Positions 26,718 to 36,090 of a stretch of 64,000 nucleotides of DNA are shown here, in pieces. Both the position numbers and the translations under genes were made by a program. The notes beneath the pieces were generated by a model. It was not told the origin of the DNA. It was given only the letters and a program-made list of their open reading frames with translations, and did no database searches. Source of the DNA: Amphiplicatus sp964507915 (GTDB taxonomy: Bacteria > Pseudomonadota > Alphaproteobacteria > Caulobacterales > Parvularculaceae); NCBI GenBank assembly GCA_964507915.1, contig CAZDRH010000005.1:206244-270243 (forward strand). Reading direction: 5' to 3'. Each line of letters begins with the position of its first letter. The stretch's first letter is position 1.

Positions 26718-28955
26718 ATGAAGAGGGATGTCATGCATAAGCTCGGTATGGCGCTGATGGCTTGTGTGTCAATGACGGCGCTCTCTGCGCCGGCTATGGC
26801 GCAGTCATCGGATGATGAGGCCGGCGTCGACCAGATCGTCGTCACCGCCCAGCGCCGCGAGCAATCGGGCCAGGATGTGCCAATCGCGCTGACGGCGCTG
26901 TCGGGGCAGGACCTCACGGACCGCGGCATCACCAATGTGAAAGGCGTCGAGCGCATCACGCCCTCGCTCGAGATCGAGCGCACCTTCGGAACGGGACAGC
27001 CCGTCTTCACGCTCCGCGGCGTCGGTTTTGACGATTACACGGCCAACAATGCGCCGACCGTCGGCGTCTATGTCGATGACATCGCCTACACCGTACCGGT
27101 GATGACGCAGGGCGCGCTGTTCGACCTCGCACGCGTTGAGGTCCTGCGCGGTCCGCAGGGCACGCTCTACGGCCGCAACACGACGGGCGGCGCCATCAAC
27201 TTCGTCAGCAACCGCGCGACAGAAGACTTCCAGATCGGCGGCAATGTCGAATATGCGCGCTTTGATGCTGTCACGGCGAGCGGCTATGTTTCGGGGCCTG
27301 TCGGCCCGTTCCGCGCGCGCATCGCCGCCATCACGGAACAGGGCGGCGGATTCCAAAGCAACCGCCGCACCGGCGAGGAACTCGGCGATGCCGACCGCTT
27401 TGCCGGGCGTTTCTCGATCGAAACAGGCGATGAGAGCGATTTTTACATCCGCCTCAATGGCCATTACTATGAAGACAATTCGGATGGGCTCGGCGCCTAT
27501 CTCCTCGCGCCGGTTGTCGCCGGACCGCCCTTCGGAACGATTCCGGCGGACACGAATCGCCGCATCACCGACTGGAGCTCTTCGGCGACCTTCGCGACGC
27601 AAACGGGCGTGCCCGTCAATTCCAAACCCTTCCGCAACAATGAAGGCTGGGGCCTCAACCTCTTCGGGAGCTACAATCTCGGCATTGCGAATGTCGTCAG
27701 CGTCACGGGCTATGAGAAGCTCGACCGGCAGGAGTTCAACGATTTCGACGGCACGCAGGCGAACATTGCGGCGACGCTGTTCAATTCCAAGCCGCGCGTC
27801 TTTTCACAGGAATTGCGCATCGTCTCGAACGGCGAAGGCGACTTTAACTGGATCGTCGGCGGCTATTACAGCAATGAGCGGCTGTCGGACGATTTCCGTT
27901 CGGACTTTATCGACGCGCCTGGTCTCGGCTTTACGGTCTCGACAACCTATCGCCAGAAAGTGCGCACGGCGGCGGTCTTCGGTCAGGCCGACTGGCGTTT
28001 TGCTGATCGCTTCGTCGCGACGGCGGGCCTGCGTTACGAAGACGAAAACCGCCGCCTCATCGGCCTGACGACGCAGATCCCGGAATTCGCCGTGCCGTTT
28101 GCGACCGACGTGAACCGCCAGGTCGGGCTTTCGGAAGTCTCAGGCAAATTCGCACTCACCTTCGAAGCGACCGAAAATGCGCGGCTCTACGCCTCTGTCA
28201 GCCGCGGCGTGAAGTCAGGCGGTTTCACGACTTACAACACCCTCGTGCCGGAGCAGGCTGACCCATTCCAGCCGGAAGTGCTCTGGAGCTATGAGGCCGG
28301 GGTCAAGTCCGAGCTGTTCAACAACACACTGCGATTGAACGCTGGCGGCTTCTACTATGATTACAGAGACCAGCAGATCCAGGGCTTCTATATCGACCCG
28401 GTCTTCGGCGCCGTCGGCCAGATCGTCAATGTCGAGAAATCGAAGATCTATGGCGGCGAAGTCGAGCTGACCTGGGAGCCGATCAGCAATTTCACGATTT
28501 CCCAGAGCATTGGCTACAAGACGGGCGAATTCGTGCGGTTCCAGGATGTTGATCTTGGCGCCTCGCTCGCCGTCGGCCCGCCTTTCGCGCCCGTCTTCAT
28601 CAATCGCGACGGCGAGGACCTGCCGTTCCCGCGCCTCAGCTATAACGGCTCGGCAAGCTATGTCGTGCCGCTCGGCGGCTTCGACATGACCGCGCTCCTC
28701 GATTACAGCTTTCGCGACAACGACGACCGCTCGCGGCTCGGCAGCACGATCTACAATGTCGACAGCTATTGGCTGGTCAACGCACGTCTCTCGCTCGCCA
28801 AATCCGAGAGTGACGCCTGGCAGGCTTATGTCTTTGGGCGGAATATCTTCAACGAAGGCTACGACCTGACGCGCAACTTCTTCCTGCCGGTGGCGCAGCT
28901 CGGTTATACGGGCGAGCCCGCGACCTGGGGGCTCGGCCTCACGGTCAATTTCTGA
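26718..28955 (+). CDS. TonB-dependent outer-membrane receptor
   Basis: A 745-aa receptor: signal peptide cut after 'LSAPAMA', TonB box-like 'DQIVVTAQRREQ', plug domain ('VFTLRGVGFDDYTANNAPTV', 'VEVLRGPQGTLYGRNTTGGA') and a 22-strand barrel ending in the Phe of 'GLGLTVNF', as needed for Bam insertion. The plug is of the caulobacter/sphingomonad long-receptor type, so the ligand is likely an organic molecule as much as iron. The ATG at 26718 was chosen because ggggaggc precedes it; the frame begins 7 codons earlier. It is divergent from the importer operon and probably brings the same compound across the outer membrane. Confidence 0.92.
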   Translation: MKRDVMHKLGMALMACVSMTALSAPAMAQSSDDEAGVDQIVVTAQRREQSGQDVPIALTALSGQDLTDRGITNVKGVERITPSLEIERTFGTGQPVFTLRGVGFDDYTANNAPTVGVYVDDIAYTVPVMTQGALFDLARVEVLRGPQGTLYGRNTTGGAINFVSNRATEDFQIGGNVEYARFDAVTASGYVSGPVGPFRARIAAITEQGGGFQSNRRTGEELGDADRFAGRFSIETGDESDFYIRLNGHYYEDNSDGLGAYLLAPVVAGPPFGTIPADTNRRITDWSSSATFATQTGVPVNSKPFRNNEGWGLNLFGSYNLGIANVVSVTGYEKLDRQEFNDFDGTQANIAATLFNSKPRVFSQELRIVSNGEGDFNWIVGGYYSNERLSDDFRSDFIDAPGLGFTVSTTYRQKVRTAAVFGQADWRFADRFVATAGLRYEDENRRLIGLTTQIPEFAVPFATDVNRQVGLSEVSGKFALTFEATENARLYASVSRGVKSGGFTTYNTLVPEQADPFQPEVLWSYEAGVKSELFNNTLRLNAGGFYYDYRDQQIQGFYIDPVFGAVGQIVNVEKSKIYGGEVELTWEPISNFTISQSIGYKTGEFVRFQDVDLGASLAVGPPFAPVFINRDGEDLPFPRLSYNGSASYVVPLGGFDMTALLDYSFRDNDDRSRLGSTIYNVDSYWLVNARLSLAKSESDAWQAYVFGRNIFNEGYDLTRNFFLPVAQLGYTGEPATWGLGLTVNF

Positions 28956-28992
28956 CGCGCAGGAGGCGATGGGCGGCGCAGCCGGAAACGTC

Positions 28993-29784
28993 TCACGCGG
29001 CGGCGAAGCGGATCAGGGCGTCCGTCGCCGCTCCGGGGTCGTCCCAGAAGAGAGAATGCGCCGCGCCAACGATCTCCTCGTAGCGTGCGTTCGGGAAGCG
29101 CGCGGCGAAGGCGCGGCAGTCTTTCGGCGTGAACAGAATATCTTCTGCGCCGGCAAGAACGAGCACGGGGTCGCTGGGCAGATGAAGGGGCGTTTCATAA
29201 GCGAGAACGGCCGCCGCCTGCGCCGCGAACATCTCCGTTGTCGAACTATATGGATAGGCGAGGGAGGCGGCGACAGCGGCCTCGATCATGGCGGGATCGG
29301 CGAAGAAGGCGGGCTTGAACAGCCAGGGGAACAAGGCGCGATACCAGTCTGCGCCGCCGCCAAGGCGGGCATGCAGCGCCGCCAGCGACGCGACCGCGGC
29401 ATCGGCGCGCGGGTTTGAAAGCCCGGCGCCCGCAAGCGCAAGCCGCGCCGCAAGGCGAGGGCGCCGGAGCGCCGCCTCGACGGCGATCGCAGCGCCCATG
29501 GAGTGACCGAGAATGAGGCAGCCCTTGAGCCCAAGATGATCCGCCAACTGAATGATATCCCCGGCCATGCTTTCGACCGAAAGTCCGGCGAGCCCCGCCT
29601 TGGCGCGCGTGCGCCCGGCGCCGCGATTGTCTGGCATGATGAGGCTGAAATGCGCAGCCAGAGCCGCACGAACCGGCGTCCAGCTTGCGACGTCGCTCGC
29701 AAGGCCCGCAATAAGAAGCGCCGGCGGGCCCGCGCCGTCGGTCTCGTAGTAAATCTCGGCGTCCTGCGTTTCCAAGACCGGCAT
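28993..29784 (-). CDS. Alpha/beta-fold hydrolase
   Basis: A 263-aa soluble hydrolase. The nucleophile elbow is 'LILGHSMGAAIA' (S95), the oxyanion region 'LLIAGLASDVASW', the acid lies in 'VLAGAEDILFTP' and the catalytic His in 'GAAHSLFWDDPG'. The fold is shared by esterases, lactonases, enol-lactone hydrolases and haloperoxidase-like enzymes; the closest style is 3-oxoadipate enol-lactonase. The gene is convergent with the TonB receptor (37-base gap) and divergent from the TTC38-like gene (32 bases between starts), so it may share a promoter region with the latter. Confidence 0.82.
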   Translation of the reverse strand: MPVLETQDAEIYYETDGAGPPALLIAGLASDVASWTPVRAALAAHFSLIMPDNRGAGRTRAKAGLAGLSVESMAGDIIQLADHLGLKGCLILGHSMGAAIAVEAALRRPRLAARLALAGAGLSNPRADAAVASLAALHARLGGGADWYRALFPWLFKPAFFADPAMIEAAVAASLAYPYSSTTEMFAAQAAAVLAYETPLHLPSDPVLVLAGAEDILFTPKDCRAFAARFPNARYEEIVGAAHSLFWDDPGAATDALIRFAAA

Positions 29785-29816
29785 GCTCTGAGCGCTCCTC
29801 TTTGGACGGCGCCGCG

Positions 29817-31196
29817 ATGACGTCGCCGCTTCACGACACCTATCGCAACGCGCTTTCGACGCAAGACGCAGCGGCGGCGGCGGTCATTGACGGCTTCATT
29901 GAAACCTATCTCGGCTATCGCGGCGGCTATCCCGACATTCTGAACGCCGTAGAACGCTTCCCCGCGGAGCCGCTCGTCAACGCCTATGCCGCGCTTCTGT
30001 GGCTGTTCCTCGAATCGCCCGAAGGGCCGGTTCGCGCGCGGCCTTTTGTCGAGCGCGCGCTTGCCGCGCGGGCGGGCGCCACGGCGCGGGAACAGGCGAT
30101 GGTCGATTACGTCGCCGCCTGGGCCGCAGGCGATGCGGCCTTGCGCGATGCGATCGGCGAACGCGCTGTCGATGCGGCGCCCACCGATCTCGTGTTCGTC
30201 AAGGCGCATCAATACCATCAGTTCAATCGCGGCGAGGCGCCGGGCATGTTGCGCACGGCGCGGCGCGCGCTCGCCGTCCTGCCGGAGGACGCGCATGTCC
30301 TCGCCATGGCGGCCTTCGCCTTCGAGCAGTGTCACCTTCTGCGGGAGGCTGAGGCCGCGGCGTGGAAGTCTCTATCCGTTTTGCCCACGGAGCCCTGGGC
30401 GCAGCATGCGATTGCGCATGTTTGCCTTACTGAGGGCCGCATCGCGGAGGGTCGCGCTTTTCTGACAGCGCGCTCGGCGGGTTGGTCTGGCCTCAACTCC
30501 TTCATGTCGACGCATCTGTGGTGGCATCTGGCGCTCTTCATGCTGAGCGAAGGCGCCTTTGAGGCGGCTTTGTCCGTCTACGATCGATCAATCTGGGGCA
30601 TCGACAAGAGCTATTCGCAGGACCAGGTCGGCGCAATCTCCATGCTGGCGCGGTTCGAGATTGCCGGCGTCGATGTCGGCGATCGATGGCGCGATGTCGC
30701 GGACCATGTCGCAAGGCGGGGGGCCGATGCGACCGAACCCTTTCTCACGGCGCAATACGTCCTGTGCCTAGCCAAAACCGGGCGCGCGGAACTTGCAGCG
30801 ATGCGCGCCGCGGTCGCCGCCCGCGCCGAAGCGGAAGGCGGGGAGGGTGTCTGGTCGACGGCCGCCGAACCGCTCTGCGACGCGATGGCGGCCTATGGGC
30901 AAGGGCACTTCGCCGCGGCGCGCCGCCTGCTTGCGCCGGTTTTGCCGCGCTTGCGCGAAGTCGGCGGCAGTCATGCGCAACGCGATCTCTTTGAACAGAT
31001 CCTGCTTCAGGCGACCTTCCGCGACGGCGCGCTCATCGAAGCGCAGCAGATGCTGGAAACACGCCGCCGCGCTGATCCCGAAAGCGCGCCCTTGAACCGC
31101 ATGCTCGCCGATGTCTATGCGCGGCTTGGCCTTCCCGAGGAGGCCGAAACCGCGCGCGCCCGTGTCTCAGCTTTCACCGAAAGACCGCCCGCATGA
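29817..31196 (+). CDS. TTC38-like tetratricopeptide-repeat protein
   Basis: A 459-aa all-helical protein resembling the bacterial relatives of animal TTC38. Typical stretches are 'AHQYHQFNRGEAPGMLRTA', 'MAAFAFEQCHLLREAEAAA', 'WAQHAIAHVCLTEGRIAEG' and 'MSTHLWWHLALFMLSEG'. No signal peptide, catalytic motif or membrane segment is visible, and the biochemical role of this family is not established. The ATG at 29817 (ggacgg ahead of it) was preferred to a TTG five codons upstream. Its stop overlaps the aminotransferase start (ATGA), a tight link suggesting a shared role. Confidence 0.75.
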   Translation: MTSPLHDTYRNALSTQDAAAAAVIDGFIETYLGYRGGYPDILNAVERFPAEPLVNAYAALLWLFLESPEGPVRARPFVERALAARAGATAREQAMVDYVAAWAAGDAALRDAIGERAVDAAPTDLVFVKAHQYHQFNRGEAPGMLRTARRALAVLPEDAHVLAMAAFAFEQCHLLREAEAAAWKSLSVLPTEPWAQHAIAHVCLTEGRIAEGRAFLTARSAGWSGLNSFMSTHLWWHLALFMLSEGAFEAALSVYDRSIWGIDKSYSQDQVGAISMLARFEIAGVDVGDRWRDVADHVARRGADATEPFLTAQYVLCLAKTGRAELAAMRAAVAARAEAEGGEGVWSTAAEPLCDAMAAYGQGHFAAARRLLAPVLPRLREVGGSHAQRDLFEQILLQATFRDGALIEAQQMLETRRRADPESAPLNRMLADVYARLGLPEEAETARARVSAFTERPPA

Positions 31197-32497
31197 CCGC
31201 CAACGACCTCAACGCCTTCTGGATGCCGTTCACGGACAATCGCTATTTCAAGGCCAATCCGCGCCTCCTCGCGCGCGCGGAGGGCATGCATTACTACAGG
31301 CCAGACGGCCGCCCGGTGCTTGACGGCACGGCGGGCCTCTGGTGCGTCAACGCCGGCCATTGCCGTCCAAAGATCGTCGAGGCCATTCGCGAGGCGGCAG
31401 GCGCGCTCGACTATGCGCCGACCTTCCAGCTCGGCCATCCGCTCGCTTTTCTCCTGGCGGAGCGGCTTTCCGGCGTCTTTCCGAAAGGCTTTGACCGCTG
31501 GTTCTTCTGCAATTCGGGCTCCGAGGCGGCGGAGTCTGCGTTGAAGATTGCGCTCGCCTATCAGCGCGCCATCGGTCAGGGCGCGCGCACGCGGCTCATT
31601 GGCCGCGAACGGGGCTATCACGGCACGAATTTCGGCGGCATTTCCGTCGGCGGCATTCTCGCCAACCGCCGCGCTTTTGGGTCGCTTGTCTCCGGCGTCG
31701 ATCATCTGCGGCACACGCATGATCTTCAGCGCAACGCTTTCAGCCGCGGTCAGCCTGAGCATGGCGCCGAACTCGCCGAGGATCTTGAACGCCTCGTTGC
31801 ACTGCATGGCGCGGAGACCATCGCTGCGGTCATCGTCGAGCCGATGGCGGGGTCAACCGGCGTGCTTATGCCGCCCAAGGGCTATCTACAGCGCCTGCGC
31901 GAGATCACGAAGCGGCACGGCATTCTGTTGATTTTTGACGAGGTGATCACGGCCTTCGGCCGCCTCGGGCCGATGACCGCCTCGGAATTCTATCGGGTGA
32001 CGCCCGACATCATGTCGATCGCCAAAGGTCTCACCAACGGCGCCGTGCCGATGGGCGCGGCAGGCGTGAGAACCCATGTCTATGACGCGATTGTCAATTC
32101 CGCGTCCGCGGGCATCGAGCTTTTCCACGGCTACACTTATTCAGGCCACCCGCTCGCCTGCGCCGCAGCGCTCGCCACGCTCGACGTTTTTGTTGAGGAC
32201 GACCTCCTCGCGCGCGCGCAGGGCCTCGCGGCCTATTTTGAAAATGCCGTGCACGGACTGAAGGGCAAGCCGCATGTCATTGATATCCGCAATCAGGGCC
32301 TCGTCGCGGCGATCGAACTCGAACCCCGCGAAGGAACGCCGCGCGCGACGGAGATTTTCCGCAAGGCCTTCGACGCCGGCGTCCTCGTCCGTGTCACCGG
32401 CGAGACGATTGCGCTCTCGCCGCCGCTGATCGTTTCGAAGGCGGAGATCGACCGGATGGTCGAAGTGCTGGGGGATTTGTTGAGCGAGGAGGCGTGA
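31193..32497 (+). CDS. Beta-alanine/omega-amino-acid:pyruvate-type aminotransferase
   Basis: A 434-aa class III PLP aminotransferase. The N-terminus 'NDLNAFWMPFTDNRYFK' and 'VLDGTAGLWCVNAGHCRP' are characteristic of the beta-alanine:pyruvate (omega-amino acid) group. PLP contacts: 'CNSGSEAAESALKIAL', D249 in 'LLIFDEVITAFGRLG' and Schiff-base K278 in 'SIAKGLTNGAVPMGA'. It moves an amino group from a terminal amine or beta-amino acid to pyruvate, giving an aldehyde or semialdehyde. The nearby aldehyde dehydrogenase and beta-peptide-type aminopeptidase would fit up- and downstream of it, which is inference from neighbourhood. Confidence 0.88.
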   Translation: MTANDLNAFWMPFTDNRYFKANPRLLARAEGMHYYRPDGRPVLDGTAGLWCVNAGHCRPKIVEAIREAAGALDYAPTFQLGHPLAFLLAERLSGVFPKGFDRWFFCNSGSEAAESALKIALAYQRAIGQGARTRLIGRERGYHGTNFGGISVGGILANRRAFGSLVSGVDHLRHTHDLQRNAFSRGQPEHGAELAEDLERLVALHGAETIAAVIVEPMAGSTGVLMPPKGYLQRLREITKRHGILLIFDEVITAFGRLGPMTASEFYRVTPDIMSIAKGLTNGAVPMGAAGVRTHVYDAIVNSASAGIELFHGYTYSGHPLACAAALATLDVFVEDDLLARAQGLAAYFENAVHGLKGKPHVIDIRNQGLVAAIELEPREGTPRATEIFRKAFDAGVLVRVTGETIALSPPLIVSKAEIDRMVEVLGDLLSEEA

Positions 32498-32552
32498 ACG
32501 ACTTCTCTCCGTAAGATCGGCCGACCCGCGCGCCATTGCGATAGCGGCGTCC

Positions 32553-33608
32553 TTACTCCGCCGTGAGCGCGGGAAGGGTGAGGGCCGTTTCGACAGCCGC
32601 CCAATCCACATATTTGAAATTCTGATTCGCATCAGGTTGCGTGTTCCGGTCATCTTGCGCGACGAGCAGGCCGCGCGAAAGCTGCGGACCTAGCGGAACG
32701 GAAACGACGTCGATGCCGTCTGTCCCTGTCGCTCGGTCGATCGCCGTTGCACCGCTGATACGGAAACTGCCGCGCGACTGATGCGGCGGCGCCCGGTCAT
32801 AGACGACATAGCTGTCGCTTCCCTGGGACGAAACGACGAGCCAACCCTCGCCATTACGGCCGCGCCACAAAGTCACGCCCTCGACATCCGCAGTCAGTCC
32901 GCTTGGCCCGCCGACGCGGTCGATCAGCACTGGAGCCTTATCAAGCGCATCAAGATCGAACGCATGGACGCCGACAGCCTCTTCGCCGACGAAGAGCCGG
33001 CGGTGGTGTTCATCGACGACACAGCCTTCGAGTTGGGACGGGAGTTTGACGGTTTTTTCCGCCAGCGCTTCTAAGGGACTGCCTGCAGCGGGCGCCGTAA
33101 GGCGATGCAGCCTGATCTCACCGTCCTTGTATGTGACGACGACGAGCAGCGATCCGCCCTCGGCGCCGAGACAAATCCCGTACGGCTCAGGCTTTCCTGA
33201 GGGAAACTCACCCACAACGCGCACAATCCCGCTCGCGCGCTCGATTTCGAACACGACAACCACGTTCCGCACGTCTTCGGTCGCCACGGCATAGTCGGCG
33301 CCGTTGACGTTTTGGCGCAAGTCGACGTTGTTGAGCGGACCGACGGCCAGTGTCTGCAGCAGTTTTCCCTCGAGATTGTACACGTAAAGGCCGGTCTGCT
33401 TGTCCGTGCCGAGCACACGGGACTGCGCGGGATAACCCGGCGATATCCAGATGGCCGGATCGTCTGCGGCGTCTTCCGCTGACGGCATGGGCTCAGTCTC
33501 AGCAAAGGGCGTAATGCTCGGCTGACTGCTCGAACACGCGCTGAGAGCAAGCAAAAGTGCGAACGCGGCGACCTGCCGTCCGGTCGTCCGCGGAAGGAAT
33601 GATTTCAT
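32553..33608 (-). CDS. Beta-propeller phytase, lipoprotein
   Basis: A 351-aa protein of the beta-propeller (BPP, 3-phytase) family, which removes phosphates from calcium-phytate. After a lipoprotein signal ('LLLALSACSSS', lipidated C25) come the family motifs 'DDPAIWISPGYPAQSRVLGT', 'GLYVYNLEG', 'NNVDLRQNVNG', 'EPYGICLG' and 'LEGCVVDEHHRRLFVGEE', whose acidic residues bind calcium. The C-terminal 'FKYVDW' is typical. The start was set at MKSFL; the frame runs 10 codons further. It follows a TonB receptor gene on the same strand, a pairing repeatedly seen for this enzyme, suggesting phytate or inositol-phosphate scavenging at the outer membrane. Confidence 0.88.
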   Translation of the reverse strand: MKSFLPRTTGRQVAAFALLLALSACSSSQPSITPFAETEPMPSAEDAADDPAIWISPGYPAQSRVLGTDKQTGLYVYNLEGKLLQTLAVGPLNNVDLRQNVNGADYAVATEDVRNVVVVFEIERASGIVRVVGEFPSGKPEPYGICLGAEGGSLLVVVTYKDGEIRLHRLTAPAAGSPLEALAEKTVKLPSQLEGCVVDEHHRRLFVGEEAVGVHAFDLDALDKAPVLIDRVGGPSGLTADVEGVTLWRGRNGEGWLVVSSQGSDSYVVYDRAPPHQSRGSFRISGATAIDRATGTDGIDVVSVPLGPQLSRGLLVAQDDRNTQPDANQNFKYVDWAAVETALTLPALTAE

Positions 33609-33696
33609 GGCGGCGTCCCGATGTAGATGCGGCCTCACCTCACCGCACGCTCGCTTCAGATCAAGAAAGCAGTTGTGTCAGTCCGAAACGGCGGAA

Positions 33697-33724
33697 GCCG
33701 GGGCTCCTTTCGGAAGGCCCCGGC
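33697..33724 (-). terminator. GC-rich hairpin between receptor and phytase genes
   Basis: Arms gccggggc (33697-33704) and gccccggc (33717-33724) form a perfect 8-bp stem; on the minus strand the loop contains a cc-gaaa-gg tetraloop. It lies just 3' of the TonB receptor stop and 5' of the phytase start, without a strong T-tract. It could act as a partial terminator or as a 3'-end stabiliser that sets more receptor than phytase message. Confidence 0.5.
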
Positions 33725-33747
33725 CCCGTCGCACCCCGCACCCCGCG

Positions 33748-36090
33748 TTAGAACGCCAGCCGCCCGACGAGCTGGAACCAAGGTCCAGCTTGCTCGGTCT
33801 CAAGCTCAAACTCGTCAAATGTCCGGGAAATCTGATCGTCAATCGTCGTGAACTTATTGAAGATCTCGTCTTTTGAACCGTTCAGCAAGTTTGACCCGAC
33901 AAAGCGCAACGTGAATTTCTTGGCGAAGCGCTTTTCGACAAAGACTTCGAGGTCGGCGCCGTAGGTCGTGGTCACTTCTTCGCCGATGATGCGGCCGAAA
34001 GCGTCGCCCTGTTTGCGATAAGTGGCGCCGAACGCCGCGCCGAGTGTCGGCAGGTCGTGGATTAATCCCGCATTGTAGACGTAATTCGATTGGTCATTGA
34101 AGCGGCGCGAACCGAAAACATCGTTGATGTCGCTTTCGAGCCAGGAGAAGTTCGCGAAGATGCCCGTGTTCGGCAGGCCAATGAAGGTGAGCGGCGTCGA
34201 AAGGTCGAACTCCACGCCGTAGACTTTGCCGTTGCCGGTGTTCTCGGGCGTCAGGACGAACGTGCCCGGACCTTCCGATCCCTCAGCGCCCGTATTGGCG
34301 ACCTCGACGAGATCGTTGATTGCCCGGTAGAAGAAGTTGACGCCGACGACGCCCGAACGCCCAAGGCGCCGCTCGTAACCGACATCAGCTCCCCAAGCCG
34401 TTTCTGGTCTCAGGTTCGGATTGCCGAGGAAGTCATTGTCGCCGAGCTCGGCTTCGAGCAGGGCAGGCGAGATGAAATTGAGATTGGGCCTGCGGGCAGT
34501 CCGGGCCCCCGAGATGGTGATGCGGTCCTGTTCGGTCAGATCGAACTTGATGTGGGCGGACGGCAATACGAATCCGTATTTCGTCGTGTTCGTGGCCGGG
34601 AACGGCGTGACCGTGAAATCATCAACGGTGACGTCGGTCGATTCATAGCGGACGCCAGCCTCAAAGGACAAGCGGCCCGATGTGCCCTCGACGAGGGCAA
34701 AACCGTCAAGGCGCGTTTCTTCAACGGTGTTGACGCCGCCAGGCGCGGGCGCAAGGCCGACATAGGGGGTTGCGAATTCATTCGGCGTGCGCAGGAATTG
34801 GTTATACGTGGCGACGCCGCTGGTGACGTTGAAGCGGTTGCGACGGTTGACGATTTCAATGTCGCGATCTTTGTTCTGCCAGAACACGCCAAACACAACG
34901 CCGGTGTTTTCTGCGATATCGATATCGTGAGACGCTTCAAGCGTATATTCGCGATCCTTGATCGAGGTGATCTCCCTGTCGCCCGTAAAGCGAGGGGTCG
35001 AACGGTCGAAGTCAATTTCCTCTTCGGTGTCGAGACGTTTTTCGAAGAATCCGGCGGTTGAAGCCCTGAACTTGGTGCGGCCGCCCAGCATGTCGCGCTC
35101 ATATTTCACGCGGCTTGAGTAGTTCTGTTGGTCGATCTCCTGGACTTGCGCGTTATCGGTCAGGAGGTTGCCGATCGGCACGCGCAAGGTGATGGCTGTC
35201 GGGTCGTCATACTCGAAGGACCGCTCCGTCTCTGTGCGGTCAGTGTTGACATAAAAGCCGCTGATCTCGAACGTTGAGCCGTCATCGTTCCGGATTTCAT
35301 AGTCGGCGTTGAACGAAATGTCCTGACCGTCGCGGATATCCGACTGATCTTCGCGATTGTCAAAATCGTCCGTGGCGAAATTAGGATTGTTCTCCGGCGA
35401 GTCGCCGTAGCGCAGGCTGAGCTTTTCTTTGGGATTGTAGCGCCCCTGGAGGTTGAAGCCGAGCAACAAGCGGCCGGGACCGACCTCGCCGCCCCATACC
35501 GCGCCAACCGTCGGCTTGATCGTGGCGTCATCGAACCGGAGCGCGCCGCCGCGAAGATAGGCGCCCTCGAGCGCAAAGCCGTCGCGCAGCACGATGTTGA
35601 GCGTGCCGGCCACCGCATCGCCTGTCCGGCGTGCGCTCGACGAACGCACGATTTCGACGCGCTCGATCAACTCGGCCGGAATGCGGTCGAGGAAGAACGA
35701 GCGGTCGACATTGCCGCCCGGGACGCGCTCGCCATTGATGAGGATTTGGGTATAGCCGGGATCAAGGCCGCGCAGTCGCGCCCCGTCGGACTCAATGACG
35801 TCGGAGAGGAAGGTGACGCTCGGCACGCGCTTCAGCGCATCCCCGGCCGTCAGCGGTTCAAAGCGTTGGAAATACTCTTCGCCATATTCAAGCGTCGGCT
35901 CGACCGAAAGGGTGCGATTGCGATAGCCGATCGACCCGATGACGACGATTTCATCCGCCGTCGTGATGCTGCTGCGGTCTTTTGCGTCCGCTTCGCCGAC
36001 GGCCGCAGGCGTTTGTGCTGCAGCGCCGCTCGCTGCGGCCAGCGCAAAAAGCGACGATGCGCCGAGAATGGCGCTCAGTTTCTTCGACAT
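33748..36090 (-). CDS. TonB-dependent outer-membrane receptor (phytase-linked)
   Basis: A 780-aa receptor: signal peptide ending 'AAASGAAAQ', TonB-box-like 'ADEIVVIGSIGYRNR', plug domain ('DALKRVPSVTFLSDVIESD', 'GLDPGYTQILINGERVPGG', 'IPAELIERVEIVRSSSARR'), then a barrel rich in aromatic/charged alternation and ending in F ('FQLVGRLAF'). The plug style is that of caulobacterial receptors for large organic substrates. The phytase lipoprotein gene follows after 139 bases, so the receptor likely imports phytate or its inositol-phosphate products (inference; receptor/phytase pairs are known in Caulobacter and Sphingomonas relatives). Confidence 0.9.
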   Translation of the reverse strand: MSKKLSAILGASSLFALAAASGAAAQTPAAVGEADAKDRSSITTADEIVVIGSIGYRNRTLSVEPTLEYGEEYFQRFEPLTAGDALKRVPSVTFLSDVIESDGARLRGLDPGYTQILINGERVPGGNVDRSFFLDRIPAELIERVEIVRSSSARRTGDAVAGTLNIVLRDGFALEGAYLRGGALRFDDATIKPTVGAVWGGEVGPGRLLLGFNLQGRYNPKEKLSLRYGDSPENNPNFATDDFDNREDQSDIRDGQDISFNADYEIRNDDGSTFEISGFYVNTDRTETERSFEYDDPTAITLRVPIGNLLTDNAQVQEIDQQNYSSRVKYERDMLGGRTKFRASTAGFFEKRLDTEEEIDFDRSTPRFTGDREITSIKDREYTLEASHDIDIAENTGVVFGVFWQNKDRDIEIVNRRNRFNVTSGVATYNQFLRTPNEFATPYVGLAPAPGGVNTVEETRLDGFALVEGTSGRLSFEAGVRYESTDVTVDDFTVTPFPATNTTKYGFVLPSAHIKFDLTEQDRITISGARTARRPNLNFISPALLEAELGDNDFLGNPNLRPETAWGADVGYERRLGRSGVVGVNFFYRAINDLVEVANTGAEGSEGPGTFVLTPENTGNGKVYGVEFDLSTPLTFIGLPNTGIFANFSWLESDINDVFGSRRFNDQSNYVYNAGLIHDLPTLGAAFGATYRKQGDAFGRIIGEEVTTTYGADLEVFVEKRFAKKFTLRFVGSNLLNGSKDEIFNKFTTIDDQISRTFDEFELETEQAGPWFQLVGRLAF

